Source: Flavipsychrobacter stenotrophus
GTDB taxonomy: Bacteria > Bacteroidota > Bacteroidia > Chitinophagales > Chitinophagaceae
Length of the DNA stretch: 9,224 nucleotides
Assembly: GCA_947371715.1 (NCBI GenBank)
Contig: CANBQQ010000093.1
Coordinates: 1-9,224, forward strand
Reading direction: 5' to 3'
In this document: positions 1 through 6,800 of the stretch, piece after piece
How positions within the stretch are numbered: the first letter of the stretch is position 1
Layout: each line of letters starts with the position of its first letter
Notes under the pieces: model-generated
Told to the model about the DNA's origin: nothing
The model's input: only the letters and a program-made list of their open reading frames with translations
Databases searched by the model: none
Position numbers and translations under genes: made by a program

Positions 1-978
1 TTTAATCACCGCGTGCGAAAGGTAGATACCACAGGTATCATAACCACAGTAGCGGGTAATGGCAATACAGTGTACAATGGCGATAACATAGCTGCTGTCT
101 CGGCGGCCATCAATGATCCACATTTTTTAGCACTCGATGATTCAGGTAATTTGTTTATTACCGAATATGAAGGGCGCCGTATCCGTAAAGTAAACCCATC
201 GGGTATTATAACTACAATAGCAGGTACAGGTATAGCTGGTTATTCGGGAGATGGAGGACAGGCAACTGCCGCTCATATCAATATGCCCTTTGGTATTGTA
301 TTAGACAGCGGTAGCATTATTTTTTCTGACGATCCTGAAAATGTGGTGCGCAAGATAGATGCATCTGGAATAATTACCACCATAGTAGGCAACCCTTTTG
401 CAACAGTACCTGGCGATGGTGGCCCGGCTAATTCCGCCCGGCTCAATAAGCCTACTGGCGTAGCGCGGGATGCAGCAGGCAACTTATATATAGCCGACGC
501 AAACAACTACAGGGTAAGAAGGGTAGATAAATACACCCACATTATTTCTACCATAGCAGGAACTGGTGTTCTCGGCTTTAGCGGAGATGGAGGGCCTGCC
601 ATTAATGCGCAGGTAAAGCAACCAGGGGGGATGGCGTTTGATTCGTCGGGTAATATGTACATTGCCGACTTTGGTAACTATCGTGTACGTTTCATAAACA
701 ATGCTGCTTTGTCTGTCGGCTCCCCGTCAATTGGTTTCACTTCAATATCGGTTTCCCCTAATCCTTCCGATGGTCTATTTACCTGTATTGTATCTTCAAA
801 AGAGAGCATGCCTTTGCGGTATACGCTTACCGATATGCTGGGCACTGCAGTGGCTACCGCCTATGGTAATACCAATATGCCTGCCCGGTTCCAGGTCAGT
901 GTGCCTGCTGGTAATTACTACCTGCGGTGTGCTACACCTCAGGCTGCAGCAGGTGCAGTTATCAGCATTACTAGGTAA
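1..978 (+). CDS. NHL-repeat beta-propeller protein with T9SS sorting domain, array copy 1 (5' end outside window)
   Basis: Frame 1 is open from the window edge to TAA at 976-978, giving 325 residues. It begins inside blade 2 (FNHRVRKVD) and holds blades 3-6 of a six-bladed propeller. Each blade follows the pattern I-I-T-T-x-A-G ... G-D-G-G-P-A ... P-x-G-x-x-x-D ... G-N-x-Y-I-x-D ... R-V-R-x-V-D. The last 80 or so residues are a T9SS type A sorting domain (PNPSDGLFT and a C-terminal ISITR). Position 1 aligns with codon 120 of the copy starting at 2378, and the offset stays 2734 nt to the stop. The whole gene should therefore be 444 codons, starting about 357 nt left of the window. A GTG at 13 lies inside a blade and is not a credible start. 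Predicted to be exported and surface-attached; the ligand is unknown. Blades 5 and 6 differ clearly from the other copies (e.g. ANNYRVRRVDKYTH). The family call is secure, the function is not. Confidence 0.9.
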   Translation, partial: FNHRVRKVDTTGIITTVAGNGNTVYNGDNIAAVSAAINDPHFLALDDSGNLFITEYEGRRIRKVNPSGIITTIAGTGIAGYSGDGGQATAAHINMPFGIVLDSGSIIFSDDPENVVRKIDASGIITTIVGNPFATVPGDGGPANSARLNKPTGVARDAAGNLYIADANNYRVRRVDKYTHIISTIAGTGVLGFSGDGGPAINAQVKQPGGMAFDSSGNMYIADFGNYRVRFINNAALSVGSPSIGFTSISVSPNPSDGLFTCIVSSKESMPLRYTLTDMLGTAVATAYGNTNMPARFQVSVPAGNYYLRCATPQAAAGAVISITR

Positions 979-1009
979 TACATTTTATTCCTTCTTTAAA
1001 AATTATTCC
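979..1009 (+). repeat. Intergenic spacer between array copies 1 and 2
   Basis: 31 nt, homologous to the spacer at 2345-2377 (shared ATTCC, TTCTTTAAAAAT and ATTCC before the ATG). It is too short for a usual promoter plus leader and has no hairpin or T-run, which supports read-through transcription. There is no Shine-Dalgarno; the A/T-rich stretch before the ATG is typical of Bacteroidota translation starts. Confidence 0.75.
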
Positions 1010-2344
1010 ATGAAAACAACACTTTCTATTTTCGTAACATTACTCCTCACTTTTTACGCTCACGGGCAGATCATTACTACCATTGCAGGCAGCAGTGGCA
1101 CCTCACTCGGCGATGGTGGCCCGGCCACAAATGCCAGCTTGATCGGCCCTTATGATGTAGCCCTCGATGGCAAGGGCAACTATTATATCACTGATGGCTA
1201 CCACGACCGCATACGCAAAGTAGATTCCGCAGGCACCATTACTACTGTTGCAGGTAGCGGCATGACTGGTTATAACGGTGATAATATTCCGGCCACTACT
1301 GCTATGTTAGACCGGCCTGTAGGTCTTGTAGTGGATCGCCACGGAAATATCTATTTTAGCGATGCTTACAATAACCGTGTGCGGAAAGTAGATACCGCAG
1401 GCATCATTACCACCGTAGCGGGTAACGGGAATACACTATATAATGGTGATAATATTGCTGCTGATACCGCGGCTATCTCGGATCCACATTTTTTAGCACT
1501 CGATGAATCCGGTAATTTGTATATAACCGAATACGGAGGCCACCGAATCCGTAAAGTAAATGCGGCTGGCATTATTACTACAATAGCAGGCAATGGTGTA
1601 GCAGGTTACACAGGAGACAACGGCCCTGCCACCGCTGCAAGAATCAATACACCTTATGGTATTGTACTCGATAGCGGGAGCATCATTTTTTCTGATGCGC
1701 AGGAAGATGTGGTGCGCAAGATAGATGCTTCGGGCATAATTACAACCATGGTTGGAGACCCCATGGCAACCACGCCGGGCGATGACGGCCCCGCTACTGC
1801 TGCCAGGCTGAATGGGCCCATTGGCGTAGCGCTGGATGCAGCCGGTAACCTTTATATAGGTGATGCCAGCTATTACAGGGTGAGAAGGGTGGACAGATAC
1901 ACCCGAATCATTTCCACTATTGCCGGAACCGGAACTTTGGGTTTTAGCGGAGATGGAGGGCCTGCGACGAACGCAAAAGTATCACAGCCAGCCGGACTTG
2001 CCTTTGATACCTCAGGTAATCTTTATATTGCCGACTTTGGAAATTTTCGCATACGCCTTATCCACAATGCGGCTTTGTCTGCTGGCTCCCCGTCCATGAG
2101 TGCCACCTCTATTTCAGCCTTTCCTAATCCTTCTTCGGGATTGTTTACCATCATGGTTCGTTCAACAGAAAGTCTGCCTTTGCGGTATACGCTTACCGAT
2201 ATGCTGGGCACTGCAGTGGCTACCGCCTATGGTAATACCAATATGCCTGCCCGGTTCCAGGTCAGCGTGCCTGCCGGCAACTACTATATGCGGTGTGCGT
2301 CTCCCCGGGCTGTGGCGGGTGTAGTTATCAGCATTACTAGGTAA
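1010..2344 (+). CDS. NHL-repeat beta-propeller protein with T9SS sorting domain, array copy 2
   Basis: 444 residues. ATG 1010 is chosen because it opens a Sec signal peptide (MKTTLSIFVTLLLTFYAHGQ, cut probably after AHG or GQ) and matches the start of copy 3. The frame is open back to about 701, but that stretch overlaps the end of copy 1 in another frame. Six NHL blades lie at about 21-76, 77-131, 132-187, 188-242, 243-299 and 300-351. A T9SS type A sorting domain follows at about 365-444 (PNPSSGLFT at 372-380, ending SITR). NHL propellers usually bind proteins, nucleic acid or glycans, or act as enzymes. I see no catalytic signature, so a binding or adhesive role at the surface is inference. 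The gene starts 31 nt after copy 1 and ends 33 nt before copy 3, so co-transcription is likely. There is no Shine-Dalgarno; the leader is TTTAAAAATTATTCC. The 5' part is nearly identical to copy 3 and the 3' tail to copy 1. Confidence 0.92.
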   Translation: MKTTLSIFVTLLLTFYAHGQIITTIAGSSGTSLGDGGPATNASLIGPYDVALDGKGNYYITDGYHDRIRKVDSAGTITTVAGSGMTGYNGDNIPATTAMLDRPVGLVVDRHGNIYFSDAYNNRVRKVDTAGIITTVAGNGNTLYNGDNIAADTAAISDPHFLALDESGNLYITEYGGHRIRKVNAAGIITTIAGNGVAGYTGDNGPATAARINTPYGIVLDSGSIIFSDAQEDVVRKIDASGIITTMVGDPMATTPGDDGPATAARLNGPIGVALDAAGNLYIGDASYYRVRRVDRYTRIISTIAGTGTLGFSGDGGPATNAKVSQPAGLAFDTSGNLYIADFGNFRIRLIHNAALSAGSPSMSATSISAFPNPSSGLFTIMVRSTESLPLRYTLTDMLGTAVATAYGNTNMPARFQVSVPAGNYYMRCASPRAVAGVVISITR

Positions 2345-2377
2345 TATATTTCATTCCTCTTCTTTAAAAATAATTCC
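2345..2377 (+). repeat. Intergenic spacer between array copies 2 and 3
   Basis: 33 nt, aligning to the first spacer with a 2 nt length difference and with the same TTCTTTAAAAATAATTCC leader before ATG 2378. No terminator or promoter is visible, so genes 2 and 3 are probably on one transcript. Confidence 0.75.
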
Positions 2378-3712
2378 ATGAAAACAACACTTTCTCTTTT
2401 CGTAACATTACTCCTCACTTTTTACGCTCACGGGCAGATCATTACTACCATTGCAGGCAGCAGTGGCACCTCACTCGGTGATGGTGGCCCGGCCACAAAT
2501 GCCAGCTTGATCGGCCCTTTCGATGTAGCCCTCGATGGCAAGGGCAATTATTATATTACCGACGGCTACCACGACCTAATACGCAAAGTAGATGCGGCTG
2601 GCATCATCACTACTGTAGCCGGTAATGGAGGTGAGGGTTATAACGGCGATGGCATTCCGGCAACTATGGCTATGTTAAACAGGCCAATTGGCCTATTAGT
2701 AGACCACTGGGGCAATATCTACTTCAGTGATGCTTTTAATCACCGCGTGCGAAAGGTAGATACCACAGGTATCATAACCACAGTAGCGGGTAATGGCAAT
2801 ACAGTGTACAATGGCGATAACATAGCTGCTGTCTCGGCGGCCATCAATGATCCACATTTTTTAGCGCTCGATGATTCAGGTAATTTGTTTATTACCGAAT
2901 ATGAAGGGCGCCGTATCCGTAAAGTAAACCCGTCGGGTATTATAGCTACAATAGCAGGTACAGGCATAGCCGGCTATTCAGGAGATGGAGGACCGGCAAC
3001 AGCCGCCAATATCAACATGCCCTATGGAATTGTGTTAGATAGCGGGAACATCATTTTTTCTGACGATCAGGAAGATGTGGTACGTAATATAGATGCTGCG
3101 GGCATCATTACCACCATAGCAGGAGATCCTGTGGCAACTACGCCGGGCGATGGCGGCCCTGCTACTGCTGCCCGGCTGAATGGGCCTATTGGTGTAGCGC
3201 TGGATGCAGCCGGTAACCTTTATATAGGTGATGCCAGCTATTACAGGGTGAGAAGGGTGGACAGATATACCCGAATCATTTCCACTATTGCCGGAACCGG
3301 AACTGTTGGTTTTAGCGGAGATGGAGGGCCTGCGACGAACGCAAAAGTATCACAGCCAGCCGGACTTGCCTTTGATACCTCAGGTAATCTTTATATTGCC
3401 GATTTTGGCAATTATCGCATACGCCTTATCCACAATGCGGCATTGTCTGTCGGCTCCCCGTCAATGAGTGCCACCTCTGTTTCAGTCTTTCCTAATCCAT
3501 CTTCCGGATTATTTACTTGCATAGTACATTCAGAAGAGAACTTGCCTGTGCAGTATACAGTTACAGATATATTGGGTACTGTAGTGGCCACTGCAAATGG
3601 AGTTGCTAATAAGCCCGCACTATTCGGGTCAAGTTTGGCTCCGGGCATCTACTATATGCGGTGTGCTACCCGAAACTCTATAGGTAATGTAGTAATCTGC
3701 ATTACCCGATAA
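2378..3712 (+). CDS. NHL-repeat beta-propeller protein with T9SS sorting domain, array copy 3
   Basis: 444 residues, the same length as copy 2 and alignable to it without net gaps. It has a signal peptide (MKTTLSLFVTLLLTFYAHGQ), then six NHL blades to about residue 351, then a T9SS type A sorting domain (PNPSSGLFT near 372, ending ICITR). Blades 5-6 share long near-identical DNA with copy 2. The end of blade 2 and all of blade 3 are nearly identical to copy 1 (131 nt without a mismatch from 2735). The sorting domain diverges from both (VQYTVTDILGTVVATANGV) and carries an extra Cys in the last five residues. Substitutions among copies fall partly in the loops after the ITT-AG strand (e.g. NGGEG for SGMTG in blade 2). 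Predicted exported and surface-associated; substrate unknown. It is the last gene of the array and is followed by a relic of the spacer, then by a large T9SS gene. Confidence 0.92.
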   Translation: MKTTLSLFVTLLLTFYAHGQIITTIAGSSGTSLGDGGPATNASLIGPFDVALDGKGNYYITDGYHDLIRKVDAAGIITTVAGNGGEGYNGDGIPATMAMLNRPIGLLVDHWGNIYFSDAFNHRVRKVDTTGIITTVAGNGNTVYNGDNIAAVSAAINDPHFLALDDSGNLFITEYEGRRIRKVNPSGIIATIAGTGIAGYSGDGGPATAANINMPYGIVLDSGNIIFSDDQEDVVRNIDAAGIITTIAGDPVATTPGDGGPATAARLNGPIGVALDAAGNLYIGDASYYRVRRVDRYTRIISTIAGTGTVGFSGDGGPATNAKVSQPAGLAFDTSGNLYIADFGNYRIRLIHNAALSVGSPSMSATSVSVFPNPSSGLFTCIVHSEENLPVQYTVTDILGTVVATANGVANKPALFGSSLAPGIYYMRCATRNSIGNVVICITR

Positions 3713-3740
3713 TTTATTTCATTCCTCCCATTTAAAACAA
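3713..3740 (+). repeat. Relic spacer at the right edge of the array
   Basis: After the stop of copy 3 the sequence TTTATTTCATTCCTCCCATT resembles the spacer after copy 2 (TATATTTCATTCCTCTTCTT) and continues with TTAAAAC. Similarity is lost within about 30 nt, where the next ATG of the array would stand. This marks the breakpoint of the duplication, or the scar of a lost fourth unit. Confidence 0.6.
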
Positions 3741-3870
3741 GCCGCCTATGGTTATATCAAAACATCCCCGATAGACAGCGTAGATATCTATTGTGTAGCA
3801 CTTCAAGGTGAGTACTGCGCCACCGCCCTTCCTTCACACAAACCTTCTTTTTACTTTAAAAGATAACAAC
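3741..3870. other. Intergenic leader before the large T9SS gene
   Basis: 130 nt with no recognisable gene. It carries a 10 bp perfect palindrome, TAGATATCTA, at 3781-3790, and ends in an A/T-rich stretch (TTTTTACTTTAAAAGATAAC) just before ATG 3871. TACTTTAA at 3852-3859 weakly resembles the Bacteroidota -7 element (TAnnTTTG), but I find no matching TTG at -33. The segment may hold the promoter of the next gene, but I cannot place it. Frame 3 is open across the region (about 41 codons to TAA 3864-3866) without an ATG, and I do not call it a gene. Confidence 0.4.
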
Positions 3871-6800
3871 ATGAAAAACAGTTCTTTTATTCCTGCATGG
3901 ATGCGCAAAGCCGCGCTCTTGCTGGTTGTGGCAGCCCTGCCGGTTGCCGTTCAGGCACAGGCACAAAATAGTTCCGTTTCCGTTTTTGGCACTTCGTCCG
4001 GCTGCGGCAGCAACAGTAATACACTGGAACTTCTGTCGAGCTTCGCGCCTGTTACCATGACGGGTATCAGCTCAATAGTTGATGCACATACTACATCCAG
4101 TAACCGCTTCCCCATGGCCAATGCCACCTACAGCCCTACCGGGCAACTATTGTTTTCTGCAGACCAGAATGGTATTTATAAACCTAACGGAAATGTGGCG
4201 CACGATTTTACAACCGGTTATAGTACTTCTGTTACTGTTGGCGGCACAACAACTTCTTTCACCGCCTATAAAGCGCTGTCTGATATATGCGTGTTCCCAT
4301 GTGTGCAATCCGGTAATAATACCAGCTACTACGCTGTTTTCTGGGCTACCACTTCTCATGCTTCCTTTCCGCTTCAATATGCAGTATTGCGCGTTGTCAG
4401 GATCAATATGGATGCGGTTGGAACCATAACCGGTTGCGTAGACAATATCATGTATGATGCTACGAGCACAGGCATGGTTGAAGTAGATAATATATATGCG
4501 GTTGGTACATTTGCTATCGCAGCAGACAAGACCCCATGCGGCAGCGATAGAGCTATATATACTGTAGAGCCTTACCTTTCATCAACAACTACTGTAGCTT
4601 CCAAATTACGCAAATGGATGTTTCCTGCCAATGGTAACCTACCATCTACTACCACTGCTACGTATCAGGACATGCAATATTATAATGCCTACAGCCCTTT
4701 GGCAAAAATAATGACCATTGGAGGTAATAAATATTTCGGGTTTATAGCTACTGCAGACCAGGCTACAGGACTGGGTCAACTAGGCAGCAAGGTTGTGCTA
4801 TGGCGTATTTTTCCTACGGCAGCTAGTTACTTATCCGGTGGGTACGCAAACTCCTCAGCGTATGACATTTCTGTAGTTGGCACTCCCTTAGATCCCAATA
4901 CCAGCCCCGGTACTATTTTTGGATTTACAGAAGCAACCTCACTTTCGGGAACAGATTATCTGTATGTGAGTTACCTTTCATATGATTATGGTTTGACAAC
5001 CATTAAGCATTCAGGTCTGGCGTTTTTCGCAATAGGATCTCTGGGTTCAACATCTCATACTTTCACCAGGGTAACTGGTACTGCAAACTGTGGCTATAGT
5101 GATATACAAAAAGATGGCCGAGGAGCACTTATTATGGCTGCAGGACTACCCAATCCCTCTAATGGCACGCCAAGCGGTACGTTGACCTATATGGACGAAA
5201 CTCTTATAGGTTTGTCATCAGCCGTTCTTACAGCTGTAAACTGCGCCGGCGGAGGAAGTGGTACTTATTCGGTAGCAAGTCGTACTGATAATCTTTCGTT
5301 GTTTTTCAGCGGCATTGCTCCAACTCCATTTTATCTCTGGAAACCGTCTCCTCAACTATACAATGGCTATTATCCGTCATTTACAGATATAGATATTAGC
5401 ACACGTTGTGCTCCGGGGTCAAATGTTTCTACTGTTCACCCAGGATTACTGCCACAATATTCTGTGTCTGTTGCCGCAGGTTTAGGAACATGGGCATATA
5501 CTTACCTATGGACCCCTATGCCGCCTGCCGTGATAAATTTCTTTGGTACAACTATAACGATACCACTGAATGGTGCCTACCTCGACAATTACAATATTAG
5601 TAACCCAACCGTAAACGCGCTCATCGGTGGGGGGGCTCCTTTAGCTTCGGCGCATATTCTTACCGTAACAGACAACAACGGCTGCCCAACAAGTATAAAT
5701 GTGCGTACTGCGCTGATTACATCGGGATTTGATCTGACATCGCGCGATTCACATTTTGATATGTATGATGAAGCCAATACGCAGGCGCTCTTTAATCCGG
5801 CTAACTGGAACATATGGAATACACAGGACCTCTGGAACAGGTATCACGCCAATGGCACTGACCCCGATAAGATATCTGTGAACCAGTCTCCGGGATTCCC
5901 TACTGTTGGCCCGGTCACTAACTACCTGTACACATACATTAAGAACGTAGGATGTGCCGACTATGTGGAGTCAGCCACTCATGCAGCTTTGCATACTTAC
6001 TGGACAATGGGTGGTTTTTCTGCTGAAACATGGCCAAATTCCTGGAATGGTTTGGGTATGACCGCACCTGGTGCAATATGTGGTGGGGCTACCCCGAAAA
6101 TACTTGGACATGAGCTTACAGCATCGCCCCGTACTATATCTGATCTGGCAGTGGGTGATAAGCAGATCATCGAAACTTCATGGACCCCGCCGGATCCTCA
6201 TGACTACTACCCTACAAGCTGTACCACAGGAGACCCGTGGATGGAGCTATGCTTTTTGTCTAGGATCGTTGACGGACATAATGCAAGTTGCACAGATGGT
6301 ATGACCATATGCGAGATCACTACCGGAACCATCAGCAATAACGTGCGCAATAACAATAATATAGCCACGTTAAACACCAATATCATTTATATAACCGGTG
6401 CGCTTCCTAAGATTCGTCCGCATATAGTCATTGCCGGTAATGGCGGATCTGTAGCAGCGCCGTTCAGTATACAAATGGCCAATCATTTTACGTTGCATCC
6501 GGGTACAGGGGTAAGCAATCTCAACCAGTTTGTGAGAATAGATGTTGCATTGGGCGACTTGTTTGCCAGATGGGTAGCAGGTGGTAGCCTGGGTACCTAT
6601 AGCTCGGTGAACTATAATACTAAAACGGTTACGTTCGATGGAACAACAAGTGTACGTCTTGACAATATAATGATGGATCCGGGAGCACAATATCCGGTGG
6701 CGGTATCATTCAATACAGTGCCGGGTGCTAAGGTTGCACAGATGCCGCAGGAAATGGTATGCTTCAGGCAGTTGTCATTCAATGGTGCTATAGATACCCT

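Larger units (their letters stand above)
1..3740 (+). repeat. Head-to-tail gene array, unit about 1.37 kb (gene plus spacer)
   Basis: Three direct repeats are visible. The offset between copies 1 and 2 at their 3' ends is 1366 nt and between copies 2 and 3 it is 1368 nt. The 2 nt difference matches the change in spacer length (31 versus 33 nt). All copies have the same coding length. Each gene also contains an internal repeat of about 165 nt, one per propeller blade. The array continues past the left edge of the window. On the right, similarity stops shortly after the third stop codon. The unit of duplication was evidently gene plus downstream spacer. Confidence 0.9.

Noticed and set aside
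701..1009. Open upstream extension of copy 2 (about 103 extra codons) overlapping the end of copy 1
   Set aside because: It lies in another frame over a clear T9SS domain, has no relation to the family, and would bury the signal peptide. The homologous frame in copy 2 (2100-2324) is the same kind of shadow.
1..3712. Tandem repeats as a CRISPR array or mobile element
   Set aside because: The repeats are coding and in frame, with about 165 nt blade and 1.37 kb gene periods. There are no short spacers, inverted ends or transposase.
3852..3859. TACTTTAA as a Bacteroidota -7 promoter element
   Set aside because: It matches only part of TAnnTTTG, is too close to the start codon for a normal leader, and lacks a -33 TTG at the right distance.
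3741..3866. About 41-codon open frame (AAYGYIKTSPIDSVDIY ...) after the array
   Set aside because: No start codon, no family match, and too short to separate from chance. It may be a gene remnant, but nothing supports it.
3808..3870. GTG start 21 codons upstream of the large gene
   Set aside because: The extra residues precede a complete signal peptide at ATG 3871, so they would make export less likely.
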